Shown here: in pieces, positions 1-10,910 of the stretch
Position numbering within the stretch: position 1 is the first letter of the stretch
How the letters are laid out: the number at the start of each line of letters is the position of its first letter
Source: Pyropia yezoensis
Lineage: Eukaryota > Rhodophyta > Bangiophyceae > Bangiales > Bangiaceae
Length of the DNA stretch: 64,000 nucleotides
Assembly: GCA_009829735.1 (NCBI GenBank)
Contig: CM020619.1
Span: 30,158,063-30,222,062 of the forward strand
Direction of reading: 5' to 3'
Notes under the pieces: generated by a model
Databases searched by the model: none
Told to the model about the DNA's origin: nothing
Seen by the model: only the letters and a program-made list of their open reading frames with translations
Translations under genes and position numbers: made by a program

Positions 1-2385
1 ACACGATCTTACTACCCTGTACTGGACACAGGGGCTGGACCCAACCTTATCCGGAAGGATACCCTCCCGGACAAGTGGCTTCCACGAGTCAGAGTGACTC
101 GGGGACCCACCATCAAGGACGCGAATGGTCGACTCATTCGTACGACCGCAGCGATGTCGCTGCAGGTTACCATCGGGGATCTCACCACGGAAGTTGACTT
201 CCTGGTATGTGAAACGCTATCGGTGCCCTGCATACTGGGGTGCACCTTCATCAACGTTCACGTTGATGCAATCCGGCCAGGCCGGAGGACCGTCGAGCTT
301 CAAGAAGCCGACGGGACGAAGCGAGGACACACGGCTATCGTCAGGGACCTGACGCTACAAGGAAGCCACGTTAACGTGGCTGAGGTGTACGCAAGCGTCG
401 AGCCGAAGACACTTCGGTTGGCCAAGCGAACTCGCTTTGAGCCGTTGTCAGAGACAGTCCTTTCGGTTAACTGCGACCTCGCAGGCATCTGCAGAGTCCA
501 GTCCAACCTACGGACGTACAAACGCCATGGGTTGACCATGGCCAACGGTCTCATAGACCTCCCAGCAGGAGGGTCGTCCCTCCTAGTGATGGCGAACTAC
601 CGCCGTAAGGCAGTCACCCTCCCGAAGGGAACTATCCTCGGGATTGCCGAACTCTACGAAGGAGATATCCTTACCCCTGATAAGGAAGGTCAAGTGGAAC
701 CACTTGAAGTACTGGCGGTCGCCGAGACCACCGAGCGACAGCAACCCGATGACGGGAAGCCTAACCCATCGGCGGCTCCGGCGGACCTGCCGCCAAAGGA
801 CCAAGAGGCCTTGAAGGCACTGGCCGAGGCTGACCTCGACCACCTTCCCCCTTCGGTAGCCGAAGGGGTACGACGGATGCTAAGAAAGCATGACGTTATG
901 TGGACAGGCGGGGCCTTGGGGACCATTGGGGCAACCCAACATCGTATAGACCTGGTACCAGGCGCACGACCCGCCCGCTCACAACCGCACCGAGCGGGAC
1001 CTATGCAACGAGAGATCGTTGATGGAGAAGTGAAGAGGATGAGTGAAGCTAAGGTGATCCGACCTTCGATGTCGGAATGGGGTGCCCCAGTCGTTATTGT
1101 GCCGAAGAAGGATCAAACCCCTCGGTTTTGCATCGATTATCGACGCCTCAACTTGGTTACCAAGAAGGACTCATACCCTTTACCAAGGATGGATGAATGC
1201 ATCGACTCCCTGGGGGAGGCTACGGTGCTTACCACCATCGACTGCAATGCCGGATACTGGCAGATCCCGGTGGCGGACGAGGATATCCCCAAGACGGCAT
1301 TCGTCTGTCACAGTGGAGTGTACGAGTTCCTAAGGATGCCCTTCGGATTGTCCAACGCCCCCGCTACATTCCAGCGGGCTATCGACATCATACTGTCTGG
1401 GGTGAAGTGGCGTAACTGCCTAGTGTACCTCGATGACGTCATCGTCTTCTCGCGTAACATGGATGACCATGTACAACATGTTGACGAGGTACTCACCCTC
1501 TTGAGGAACGCCGGGGTAACCCTGCGTCTGAAGAAGTGCGCCTTCTTCCAACAGACGGTCGAATATCTGGGCCACCAGAAAACCCCTGGTAAACTAGGGG
1601 TACTCGAAGCCAATACCCGGGCACTCCGGGATGCCCGGTTCCCTAACACCCAGACGCAGCTCAAGAGCTTCCTGGGAATGTGCAATGTATACCGACGGTT
1701 CGTCAAGGACTTCGCTCGGATAGCTAAACCGTTAACGGTTCTTACGAGCAGTACCTTACCCAAGGTACTCCAACCCCCTTCGCCTAGCGAAGAGGAGGCA
1801 TTCGAGTCGCTGAAGCGAGCCCTACTAGCCCCACCCGTCCTTGCGTTACCGCATAGACGGGGTACCTTCGTCATCGATGTCGATGCGTGTGATACACAAG
1901 TGGGATGCACCCTGTTACAGGGAGAGACGTTGATCGGTACCGATAACGTTATCCCGGACCTACGTCCGGTAGGGTACTTCAGCCGGACACTCAACCCGGC
2001 TGAGCGGAACTATAGTGCCACCGAGCGTGAATGCCTCGGAGTTATATGGGCAGTGCAACTGCTCCGTCCATACCTGGAGGGCTCCAGGTTCATCGTGAGG
2101 TCCGACCACGAACCCCTACGATGGCTCCTCAACCTTGGTGACAAGGATTCCGATAGCCATGGGAGGCTAGCCCGATGGAGGCTGAAGATGGCCGAGCACG
2201 ACTACCGCACGGTGTATAAGGCTGGGTCAACCCACCACCTCGGAGACGCGTTGTCTCGACTCGACACCCCGAGCGGGGATACCCGCCCGGTGGACGAGGA
2301 CATCCCGGTAGTACCGGTGTGCATGGTGGGTAATGCTACCCAGGGTATGGCTGACCATACCATGGCACACCTGCGTGCCCATTGA
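1..2385 (+). CDS. pol: Ty3/gypsy element A pol, 5'-truncated and frameshifted (copy 1)
   Basis: The frame is open from base 1, so the protein starts outside the window. An aspartic protease motif DTGA lies at bases 25-36. Reverse transcriptase follows, with FCIDYRRLN, LRMPFGLSNAPATFQ and the catalytic YLDD at 1426-1437. RNase H follows with FVIDVDACD, the ATEREC helix, RSDHEPL and a closing HHLGDALSR. The order protease-RT-RNase H-integrase is that of Ty3/gypsy elements. The frame ends at 2385 because one G is missing near 2371 compared with the second copy, where the same stretch reads straight into integrase. Because the two copies are probably one locus (see gap), the frameshift may be an assembly or allelic difference rather than a real inactivation. 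Gag and the 5' LTR would lie upstream of the window. Confidence 0.93.
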   Translation, partial: TRSYYPVLDTGAGPNLIRKDTLPDKWLPRVRVTRGPTIKDANGRLIRTTAAMSLQVTIGDLTTEVDFLVCETLSVPCILGCTFINVHVDAIRPGRRTVELQEADGTKRGHTAIVRDLTLQGSHVNVAEVYASVEPKTLRLAKRTRFEPLSETVLSVNCDLAGICRVQSNLRTYKRHGLTMANGLIDLPAGGSSLLVMANYRRKAVTLPKGTILGIAELYEGDILTPDKEGQVEPLEVLAVAETTERQQPDDGKPNPSAAPADLPPKDQEALKALAEADLDHLPPSVAEGVRRMLRKHDVMWTGGALGTIGATQHRIDLVPGARPARSQPHRAGPMQREIVDGEVKRMSEAKVIRPSMSEWGAPVVIVPKKDQTPRFCIDYRRLNLVTKKDSYPLPRMDECIDSLGEATVLTTIDCNAGYWQIPVADEDIPKTAFVCHSGVYEFLRMPFGLSNAPATFQRAIDIILSGVKWRNCLVYLDDVIVFSRNMDDHVQHVDEVLTLLRNAGVTLRLKKCAFFQQTVEYLGHQKTPGKLGVLEANTRALRDARFPNTQTQLKSFLGMCNVYRRFVKDFARIAKPLTVLTSSTLPKVLQPPSPSEEEAFESLKRALLAPPVLALPHRRGTFVIDVDACDTQVGCTLLQGETLIGTDNVIPDLRPVGYFSRTLNPAERNYSATERECLGVIWAVQLLRPYLEGSRFIVRSDHEPLRWLLNLGDKDSDSHGRLARWRLKMAEHDYRTVYKAGSTHHLGDALSRLDTPSGDTRPVDEDIPVVPVCMVGNATQGMADHTMAHLRAH

Positions 2386-3833
2386 CCCTCGCGGACTTCC
2401 GCGAGGCACAGGCCAACGACGATGACTGTAGACGTCATCGTGCTGACCTCCTGGCCGGTACGGCCGGCATCTTCTCCGAGAACGAAGACGGACTCATATA
2501 CCGGCGGGCACCCGCCGATGGACGACATCAAGTCGTGGTTCCCGTGTCCTTACGGCAAGCCGTCATGGAACGAGAACATGAGAACCCTACAGCCGGACAC
2601 CCGGGGGGTTCACGTATGTTCGCAGCAATGCGAAGGTTCTTCTACTGGCCAGCAATGGCCGTCGACGTGGTCGACCACGTAAGGGGATGCCACCCCTGTG
2701 CGCGTAACCGCATGAGTCTACATAGGCAGGCGTCTGCCATGAAGCTATTCCCACCTGATGGGCCCAACGAGCAAGTCGCTATCGACATACTCGGGCCACT
2801 TCCGATAACGGAAGAAGGGAACAGGTACATCCTGGTCATGTCTGACCGCTTCACTAAGCTGTCAAGAGCGGCAGCCATCCCGAATGATACGGCATACACG
2901 ATCATGAACGCAGTGGTTGACCACTGGATCAGTGCATACGGAGTCATGAAGCAACTCCTCTCCGATAACGGAGCAAACCTTACGTCGGCATTCTGCACTA
3001 AGGTCCTGGGCATGTTCGGTATCGAACCACGTCGGGCATCCGACTACCACCCGCAGTCCAACGGGCAGGTGGAGCGGTTCAACCGCACCATCGTAAAGAT
3101 GCTACAGTGCTACGTGGCCGAGCACACGAACACTTGGGACAGGCTTCTGTCCGTACTCACCCTGGCATACAATGCCAGGCCACATCGGAGCACAAACATT
3201 GCTCCGCTGGAGTGGGTCATGCCACTAGGCGTCGGTAACCTGACGCTGCCGCCCGGCAGGTGCACTCGGTATGATACACCGAAGGGCCGACCCGCCGAAC
3301 GCATCCACCTAGCTTGGTTGGCCAAGCTATCGTGGATGATTCCTAAGCTCAAGGGTGCCCTTGACAGAACACAACTTCGGTACAAGAAGAACTTCGACGC
3401 CCGACTACGGGTGCGCAACGCAACCCTGGTAACAGGTGACTGGGTCTATATCAGACACCAGAAGTTCCGAGGGAACAAGCTTATGCAACCGGTCAAGGGA
3501 CCGTACCAGATCCTCCACAGAGATGACCACTCTGTTATCTTACACTCCGATACGGAGATCCAACGCATCAGTATGAATGATGTCACACCTGCTCCGAAGC
3601 CGGAACAGCCTCAGCCGGTACCGGCTGGGTTGCTACATGAAGCTCTTACAACCCACCGGTCGGATGACCCGGTGGGACCGGATGGGATTCCATACCAAGT
3701 AGAGAGCGTGGTCGGACACACCGACCCGGACATACCAGGACCCTGGTACGTCAAGGTTATGTGGGTCGGATACGACTCACCCACCTGGGAACAGGCGGCG
3801 AATATACCCCGCCAACTCTCATGCCGTACATGA
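2382..3833 (+). CDS. pol: Ty3/gypsy element A integrase segment of pol (copy 1)
   Basis: This is the integrase part of the same polyprotein, in a new frame after the 1-base deletion near 2371. It has the zinc-binding HHCC region (HPGGSRMFAAMRRFFYW...CHPCARNR) and the D,D-E core (AIDILGPLP, LLSDNGANL, HPQSNGQVERFNR). A C-terminal tail (YQVESVVGH...VMWVGYDSPTWEQ) resembles a chromodomain. Integrase inserts the element cDNA into host DNA, and chromodomain tails in this family direct insertion to marked chromatin. Copy 1 has a 1-base difference near 3815 that shifts the last residues relative to copy 2. Confidence 0.9.
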   Translation: MTLADFREAQANDDDCRRHRADLLAGTAGIFSENEDGLIYRRAPADGRHQVVVPVSLRQAVMEREHENPTAGHPGGSRMFAAMRRFFYWPAMAVDVVDHVRGCHPCARNRMSLHRQASAMKLFPPDGPNEQVAIDILGPLPITEEGNRYILVMSDRFTKLSRAAAIPNDTAYTIMNAVVDHWISAYGVMKQLLSDNGANLTSAFCTKVLGMFGIEPRRASDYHPQSNGQVERFNRTIVKMLQCYVAEHTNTWDRLLSVLTLAYNARPHRSTNIAPLEWVMPLGVGNLTLPPGRCTRYDTPKGRPAERIHLAWLAKLSWMIPKLKGALDRTQLRYKKNFDARLRVRNATLVTGDWVYIRHQKFRGNKLMQPVKGPYQILHRDDHSVILHSDTEIQRISMNDVTPAPKPEQPQPVPAGLLHEALTTHRSDDPVGPDGIPYQVESVVGHTDPDIPGPWYVKVMWVGYDSPTWEQAANIPRQLSCRT

Positions 3834-3931
3834 GGCGACGACGCCTACTGTAACAACCCAACCGACACCGACTTCGGCTGTTGGGGGGTGAGGCTTATAC
3901 CTACTAAGTAGGGTGTGACATGGTTACGGCA

Positions 3932-4021
3932 GACTTAGGTTTCTAAGTCAAATCAGACTTAGGTTTCTAAGTCGAACCAAGCTTAGGTAACTAAGTAGAG
4001 CTAAGCTTAGGTAACTAAGTA
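3932..4021. repeat. Four-unit palindromic hairpin array after pol (copy 1)
   Basis: Four short palindromes start at 3932, 3956, 3981 and 4005, so the period is 24-25 bp. The first two are GACTTAG-GTTT-CTAAGTC, perfect 7-bp stems with a 4-base loop. The last two are the variant GCTTAGGTAACTAAGT. The array lies about 100 bp past the pol stop and before the 3' end of the antisense ORF, i.e. between two convergent reading frames. A role in transcript end formation or RNA structure is inference. Confidence 0.8.
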
Positions 4022-4435
4022 AAAACCTGAACCTTAATAAGTTAACTTAAAGGTAAAGGCTAACTCCGATAATATCGAAGTAACTAGGGAGCTTACACGG
4101 GAGGATGACCTCCCCAAGCCAAGACACAAAGTGAGGGAGGATAACCTCCCCAAGCATGAACCAACCGGAAGAAGTTGGGCGGGAGGCAAGGCACCACTGA
4201 GCCAGAAGGGGTACTCCCCAGGGCAGCAAACAGAGGCAAGCAATGCCCCCAGCGGGGGATGAGTTTATACTCACTACTACCCGGCTACCATAAGGGTTGC
4301 CGGGGCCCTCTCCCTCACAAACAAATAGCACTCCTCAGTGGGTAGACCCACTGCCCGAGGGAGGCCACTCACGCGTAAGCGCGTATACCTCCGTGCTCCA
4401 CCGGTCGGCAATGTCACGACGGTCGACCACCCGAG

Positions 4436-6781
4436 TTACCTCGGTGCATAGCTGGACGAGGGTGCTGCGGCCAGCCTCCACGTCCTCCAGAGCTTTCTGG
4501 AGGCGGTCCAGCACGCCACCAAGCAACGCGCTGACCCAACCAGCGCAGCACCTGGGGGGATATCCCCCCAGCTAACAGAGAGACCCCCACGCATTGCGCG
4601 GGTAACAAGGGCGTCAACGCCTTCATACCAGAGACGGGGACCCCCGTCATGTAGGACAGGGGCGGGAGGTGACACTGGCGCAGCCAGAGGAGCCACAGGA
4701 GCCGACACGGCTACCACCGGAGCCGGTGGCACCTGATACGAGGCCCGGTAGGACCCTACCGAAGGGGCTCCACCGTAACCACGGCGGTACTCCGCCCGAC
4801 GACGGGACACCTCACGCTCCCCACCCACAGAGCCCCACTCTCGGGGACGACGGCCAACCGCCGCCGGCATCGGGTTACCGAACCACGGAGCAAGGACCTG
4901 AAGAGGGTCATGGATAACCATGGGAATACCCAGGTCAGGAACGGCCTCGGTGGACGCCCACCCATGGCAACTAGGCTCACCCGGCTGAGTACGCCGGACA
5001 CGCAACGAGTGACGAGGCAAGGGGGAAGCCCCAGCCTGCGGGTCCCGGTACGGGGGAAGGGCCAACACCCCAGCCCAGTTCACGGCATCGTGAACAGCCA
5101 GCAGGGCTTCGAACTCCCGGGCCAACCCGGTCTTGGCAGCTATCAGATCCACGCCCAACTGCGCGATGTGCCGACGGACACCCGTCGGAAGATGAAACAG
5201 ACGACCCTGCCGGCGGACGGACAGCAAGAAGGATGAAGCCTGCCCGAGGGTAACCTCAAGGGTGAAGGTACCCTGCAACGGGTGGACCGGCCGGGAGGCC
5301 AACACACTCCCGAAGTATCGGAGGCAGGAGCCGGTGTCAAACCGGAAAGCAGGGGCGGGTTCCCACCCCTCCTGCCATAGCGGCGGGCGCACGGGAGTGT
5401 ATACCGGAGCACGACCGTTGCCGGTCTGCAACGCACACGTTATATCCGTGCGGAACGCATCCGCCATGACACCATGGTTACGTCGCCAACTCGACGCCGA
5501 CTTCAACCCCGCCATGGGCGGGTAGGGAGCCGTCAACGACAGATACGGGGGTACCCCCGGGTAGTAGTCAAAGTCGGGATACCGACCGGTACGGCTCACC
5601 GTCTCCCCAAACGCAACCGGCTCCGCCGCCGCCGCAATCCCCCGAGCACTAGCCGGGTAGTCAATCTCCCGCGGCAACGCGGGGGCAATCAAGTCGCAGA
5701 CCCCGAAGTTGGGGTCGAGGTAGACCTCACCCCGTCCCACCCGGGTGCGCCAGAGCTGCGCATGCCGGTCGTCCGGCTGACTCAGGATCCAATGGTGTTC
5801 CACCCGGACCGCGTTCGGCTGGTTGACCAGCCGCACCAACTCCCGCTCCCAGCACGGGTCCACCTTGACGCGCCGGGAGGATTCTCCACGGGGATGCACC
5901 AGGTGGAAGTCCACCCGCATACGCCCATCGGACTCCATCGACTCTTGCACCGTGAGGCCTCGAACCCGAGCCACCAAGTCGGACACCGACATGGCGGGTT
6001 GACCCGCCGCCACGGCGACGCCGCCACCCAACGGGGCAACCCGGGCAGGACCAGGAAGAATCGGGGGCGCCGGGGGACGCACCACCGGCAGAGGGGCCGA
6101 CGTCGGAGATGGACGAGGCCGAGGAGGAAGAAGAAGGGCGGGCGCCCGCCCGGAGTAACTCCCGGTGTCAACCGCCATGGGAGAAGGAGCGTCTTGACCG
6201 CTCGACACCCGCGGCACCGCAGGTATGGTACCGGCGCCGGCACCACCCGTCGGCGTAGCCCCCGCCTCGGAAGTGGAAGGCACTTGGACAGCCTCCGGAG
6301 CCGGAGCCCCGGCCGTGCGGACACCCGCACCGTCTTGACCCACCGCACCGGGTGTCGCACCGCCACCACCACCCGCGTCAACGTCGGGACCGCCTCGAGG
6401 AGTCACCGCCCGGACACCCGGACCACCTTGACCAGCCGGAGTCGGCTGCGGGTCGCGACCTCCGCCGCAGGGCGGACCATCTTGAGGTACCTGCGGTGAG
6501 CCGGCACCGGCACCAGGCCCCATCCGGGCAGCCGGCAGAGAGGGGGTAGAAGCCGCCACGCGCGGTTGACCGCCGGGTTGACCTCCGGCCGACGGCACCG
6601 TCGTGCCGCTGCACACGGACGACAGTCCTCCGGCCGACAGACGGACGGACACCGCAGGCCCGTCGTCGTCAGACGAGCTCACCCCGTAACGCGCGGCGTC
6701 GGGACCGACAGGCGCGTCGTCCTCCATCTCCTCCCCGATCAGGAGGTCTTCCTCCTCTTCAAGCACCTGGGGATAGGACAT
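4436..6781 (-). CDS. Antisense ORF of Ty3/gypsy element A (copy 1, frameshifted near its 3' end)
   Basis: This minus-strand frame lies between pol and the 3' LTR, opposite to pol. The first ATG is at 6781; the frame is open further upstream but without an earlier ATG. It matches the ORF at 10911-13358 almost completely. One A is missing in the run near 4522, so the last part, including the C-terminal helical segment seen in the other copy, is in another frame. The product is unknown. See the other copy for its features. The copy is probably an assembly duplicate. Confidence 0.6.
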   Translation of the reverse strand: MSYPQVLEEEEDLLIGEEMEDDAPVGPDAARYGVSSSDDDGPAVSVRLSAGGLSSVCSGTTVPSAGGQPGGQPRVAASTPSLPAARMGPGAGAGSPQVPQDGPPCGGGRDPQPTPAGQGGPGVRAVTPRGGPDVDAGGGGGATPGAVGQDGAGVRTAGAPAPEAVQVPSTSEAGATPTGGAGAGTIPAVPRVSSGQDAPSPMAVDTGSYSGRAPALLLPPRPRPSPTSAPLPVVRPPAPPILPGPARVAPLGGGVAVAAGQPAMSVSDLVARVRGLTVQESMESDGRMRVDFHLVHPRGESSRRVKVDPCWERELVRLVNQPNAVRVEHHWILSQPDDRHAQLWRTRVGRGEVYLDPNFGVCDLIAPALPREIDYPASARGIAAAAEPVAFGETVSRTGRYPDFDYYPGVPPYLSLTAPYPPMAGLKSASSWRRNHGVMADAFRTDITCALQTGNGRAPVYTPVRPPLWQEGWEPAPAFRFDTGSCLRYFGSVLASRPVHPLQGTFTLEVTLGQASSFLLSVRRQGRLFHLPTGVRRHIAQLGVDLIAAKTGLAREFEALLAVHDAVNWAGVLALPPYRDPQAGASPLPRHSLRVRRTQPGEPSCHGWASTEAVPDLGIPMVIHDPLQVLAPWFGNPMPAAVGRRPREWGSVGGEREVSRRRAEYRRGYGGAPSVGSYRASYQVPPAPVVAVSAPVAPLAAPVSPPAPVLHDGGPRLWYEGVDALVTRAMRGGLSVSWGDIPPGAALVGSARCLVACWTASRKLWRTWRLAAAPSSSYAPR

Positions 6782-7355
6782 GATAACGGGTGCGGAGTCC
6801 CCCGCGCCCACAAGCCGTCGACGGCTACAACCCGGTACGGTGGGATAACCGGGACGAGCCAGGGAAGCGCGGACACCCGCGCTTATGACCACAAACGGCC
6901 ACGAGAAGCGCCGCAGGCACGCGGGTCGACCCGCGCCCCACGGGGCTACGACCGCGCTCCACCCAGGCACCTGGGCGGGACGGGGCCACACCCACACACG
7001 GGGTAAGCAAGGGGGGTCACCCCCAACCGCCCCCACGCAACGCGGGCAGCCCCCGCCCCCCACTCAATCGTCCACACGAGAGGGGCCCCCCTACCACCAG
7101 GCACCTGGTGGCGGATCCGCTTGCACCACCCCTCGGAAAGGGGGGCGTGAACAGCAACCCGCATCGGGAATTTAACGGTCCGGAAAACGGATCGTGTGTG
7201 TGTACCACGCAAAGGGGGGCACCCCCCTGAGACAACCTCGAAAAGGGGTGTCTGTCGCGACGGGGCGCAAAGCCCCACCCGACGGGTAAACGGTCACGCG
7301 ACCCACTTACATTCGGTACCCCGAATGCAACTCGACCCGAGGACGGGCCGAATCT

Positions 7356-7492
7356 AAGGGGGGGATATGTAGCAATATGGTTGTCCGTATTGTGACCCTA
7401 ATATTAGGGGGGCTACTTCTAACCCTTAACTTTCAATTTGATAGTTCGTACTGGTCACGGTATCTATAAGTTACGTATGACCAGAGGGACTT
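7356..7492 (+). mobile_element. Polypurine tract and start of element A 3' LTR (copy 1, cut by gap)
   Basis: A purine run (AAGGGGGGGA, about 7356-7365) is followed by TA and then TGTAGCAATATGG at 7368. This is the usual arrangement of a polypurine tract next to an LTR beginning with TG. The LTR is lost in the gap. The LTR call rests on position and the TG start only, since the 5' LTR lies outside the window. Confidence 0.55.
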
Positions 7493-7992
7493 NNNNNNNN
7501 NNNNNNNNNNNNNNNNNNNNNNNNNNNNNNNNNNNNNNNNNNNNNNNNNNNNNNNNNNNNNNNNNNNNNNNNNNNNNNNNNNNNNNNNNNNNNNNNNNNN
7601 NNNNNNNNNNNNNNNNNNNNNNNNNNNNNNNNNNNNNNNNNNNNNNNNNNNNNNNNNNNNNNNNNNNNNNNNNNNNNNNNNNNNNNNNNNNNNNNNNNNN
7701 NNNNNNNNNNNNNNNNNNNNNNNNNNNNNNNNNNNNNNNNNNNNNNNNNNNNNNNNNNNNNNNNNNNNNNNNNNNNNNNNNNNNNNNNNNNNNNNNNNNN
7801 NNNNNNNNNNNNNNNNNNNNNNNNNNNNNNNNNNNNNNNNNNNNNNNNNNNNNNNNNNNNNNNNNNNNNNNNNNNNNNNNNNNNNNNNNNNNNNNNNNNN
7901 NNNNNNNNNNNNNNNNNNNNNNNNNNNNNNNNNNNNNNNNNNNNNNNNNNNNNNNNNNNNNNNNNNNNNNNNNNNNNNNNNNNNNNNNNNNN
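7493..7992. other. Assembly gap of 500 N
   Basis: There are exactly 500 N, a fixed-size placeholder of the kind added during scaffolding, not a measured distance. The 6.07 kb left of it and the 6.08 kb right of it are near-identical. The duplicated block ends at the last base before the gap (7492) and starts at the first base after it (7993). Confidence 0.99.
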
Positions 7993-10429
7993 CCTAGTGT
8001 ACCTCGATGACGTCATCGTCTTCTCGCGTAACATGGATGACCATGTACAACATGTTGACGAGGTACTCACCCTCTTGAGGAACGCCGGGGTAACCCTGCG
8101 TCTGAAGAAGTGCGCCTTCTTCCAACAGACGGTCGAATATCTGGGCCACCAGAAAACCCCTGGTAAACTAGGGGTACTCGAAGCCAATACCCGGGCACTC
8201 CGGGATGCCCGGTTCCCTAACACCCAGACGCAGCTCAAGAGCTTCCTGGGAATGTGCAATGTATACCGACGGTTCGTCAAGGACTTCGCTCGGATAGCTA
8301 AACCGTTAACGGTTCTTACGAGCAGTACCTTACCCAAGGTACTCCAACCCCCTTCGCCTAGCGAAGAGGAGGCATTCGAGTCGCTGAAGCGAGCCCTACT
8401 AGCCCCACCCGTCCTTGCGTTACCGCATAGACGGGGTACCTTCGTCATCGATGTCGATGCGTGTGATACACAAGTGGGATGCACCCTGTTACAGGGAGAG
8501 ACGTTGATCGGTACCGATAACGTTATCCCGGACCTACGTCCGGTAGGGTACTTCAGCCGGACACTCAACCCGGCTGAGCGGAACTATAGTGCCACCGAGC
8601 GTGAATGCCTCGGAGTTATATGGGCAGTGCAACTGCTCCGTCCATACCTGGAGGGCTCCAGGTTCATCGTGAGGTCCGACCACGAACCCCTACGATGGCT
8701 CCTCAACCTTGGTGACAAGGATTCCGATAGCCATGGGAGGCTAGCCCGATGGAGGCTGAAGATGGCCGAGCACGACTACCGCACGGTGTATAAGGCTGGG
8801 TCAACCCACCACCTCGGAGACGCGTTGTCTCGACTCGACACCCCGAGCGGGGATACCCGCCCGGTGGACGAGGACATCCCGGTAGTACCGGTGTGCATGG
8901 TGGGTAATGCTACCCAGGGTATGGCTGACCATACCATGGCACACCTGGCGTGCCCATTGACCCTCGCGGACTTCCGCGAGGCACAAGCCAACGACGATGA
9001 CTGTAGACGTCATCGTGCTGACCTCCTGGCCGGTACGGCCGGCATCTTCTCCGAGAACGAAGACGGACTCATATACCGGCGGGCACCCGCCGATGGACGA
9101 CATCAAGTCGTGGTTCCCGTGTCCTTACGGCAAGCCGTCATGGAACGAGAACATGAGAACCCTACAGCCGGACACCCGGGGGGTTCACGTATGTTCGCAG
9201 CAATGCGAAGGTTCTTCTACTGGCCAGCAATGGCCGTCGACGTGGTCGACCACGTAAGGGGATGCCACCCCTGTGCGCGTAACCGCATGAGTCTACATAG
9301 GCAGGCGTCTGCCATGAAGCTATTCCCACCTGATGGGCCCAACGAGCAAGTCGCTATCGACATACTCGGGCCACTTCCGATAACGGAAGAAGGGAACAGG
9401 TACATCCTGGTCATGTCTGACCGCTTCACTAAGCTGTCAAGAGCGGCCGCCATCCCGAATGATACGGCATACACGATCATGAACGCAGTGGTTGACCACT
9501 GGATCAGTGCATACGGAGTCATGAAGCAACTCCTCTCCGATAACGGAGCAAACCTTACGTCGGCATTCTGCACTAAGGTCCTGGGCATGTTCGGTATCGA
9601 ACCACGTCGGGCATCCGACTACCACCCGCAGTCCAACGGGCAGGTGGAGCGGTTCAACCGCACCATCGTAAAGATGCTACAGTGCTACGTGGCAGAGCAC
9701 ACGAACACTTGGGACAGGCTTCTGTCCGTACTCACCCTGGCATACAATGCCAGGCCACATCGGAGCACAAACATTGCTCCGCTGGAGTGGGTCATGCCAC
9801 TAGGCGTCGGTAACCTGACGCTGCCGCCCGGCAGGTGCACTCGGTATGATACACCGAAGGGCCGACCCGCCGAACGCATCCACCTAGCTTGGTTGGCCAA
9901 GCTATCGTGGATGATTCCTAAGCTCAAGGGTGCCCTTGACAGAACACAACTTCGGTACAAGAAGAACTTCGACGCCCGGCTACGGGTGCGCAACGCAACC
10001 CTGGTAACAGGTGACTGGGTCTATATCAGACACCAGAAGTTCCGAGGGAACAAGCTTATGCAACCGGTCAAGGGACCGTACCAGATCCTCCACAGAGATG
10101 ACCACTCTGTTATCTTACACTCCGATACGGAGATCCAACGCATCAGTATGAATGATGTCACACCTGCTCCGAAGCCGGAACAGCCTCAGCCGGTACCGGC
10201 TGGGTTGCTACATGAAGCTCTTACAACCCACCGGTCGGATGACCCGGTGGGACCGGATGGGATTCCATACCAAGTAGAGAGCGTGGTCGGACACACCGAC
10301 CCGGACATACCAGGACCCTGGTACGTCAAGGTTATGTGGGTCGGATACGACTCACCCACCTGGGAACAGGCGGCGAATATACCCCGCCAACTCCTCATGC
10401 CGTACATGAGGCGACGACGCCTCCTGTAA
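7993..10429 (+). CDS. pol: Ty3/gypsy element A pol, RT to integrase (copy 2, uninterrupted)
   Basis: The frame opens at the gap edge inside the RT, just before YLDD, and runs unbroken through the RT thumb, RNase H and integrase to a stop at 10429. It shows that RNase H and integrase form one polyprotein. The stretch GACCATACCATGGCACACC is followed by TGGCG here and by TGCG in copy 1, which explains the frameshift there. Integrase shows the HHCC zinc-binding residues, the catalytic D,D,E residues and a chromodomain-like end. The protein is 5'-incomplete only because of the gap. Its base sequence equals 1419-3835 apart from a handful of single-base differences. Confidence 0.93.
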
Positions 10430-10507
10430 CAACCCAACCGACACCGACTTCGGCTGTTGGGGGGTGAGGCTTATACCTACTAAGTAGGGTGTGACATGGT
10501 TACGGCA

Positions 10508-10597
10508 GACTTAGGTTTCTAAGTCAAATCAGACTTAGGTTTCTAAGTCGAACCAAGCTTAGGTAACTAAGTAGAGCTAAGCTTAGGTAACTAAGTA
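10508..10597. repeat. Four-unit palindromic hairpin array after pol (copy 2)
   Basis: This is the same array as at 3932-4021, shifted by about 6576 bp, with the four palindromes unchanged. It sits between the convergent ends of pol (stop at 10429) and the antisense ORF (stop near 10911). Confidence 0.8.
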
Positions 10598-10910
10598 AAA
10601 ACCTGAACCTTAATAAGTTAACTTAAAGGTAAAGGCTAACTCCGATAATATCGAAGTAACTAGGGAGCTTACACGGGAGGATGACCTCCCCAAGCCAAGA
10701 CACAAAGTGAGGGAGGATAACCACCCCAAGCATGAACCAACCGGAAGAAGTTGGGCGGGAGGCAAGGCACCACTGAGCCAGAAGGAGTACTCCCCAGGGC
10801 AGCAAACCGAGGCAAGCAATGCCCCCAGCGGGGGATGAGTTTATACTCACTACTACCCGGCTACCATAAGGGTTGCCGGGGCCCTCTCCCTCACAAACAA
10901 ATAGCACTCC

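Noticed and set aside
5474..6499. Plus-strand frame of 341 codons opposite the antisense ORF (also at 12051-13076)
   Set aside because: It is Arg/His/Pro-rich without domains. The minus frame is longer, has a balanced composition in its second half and an in-frame ATG.
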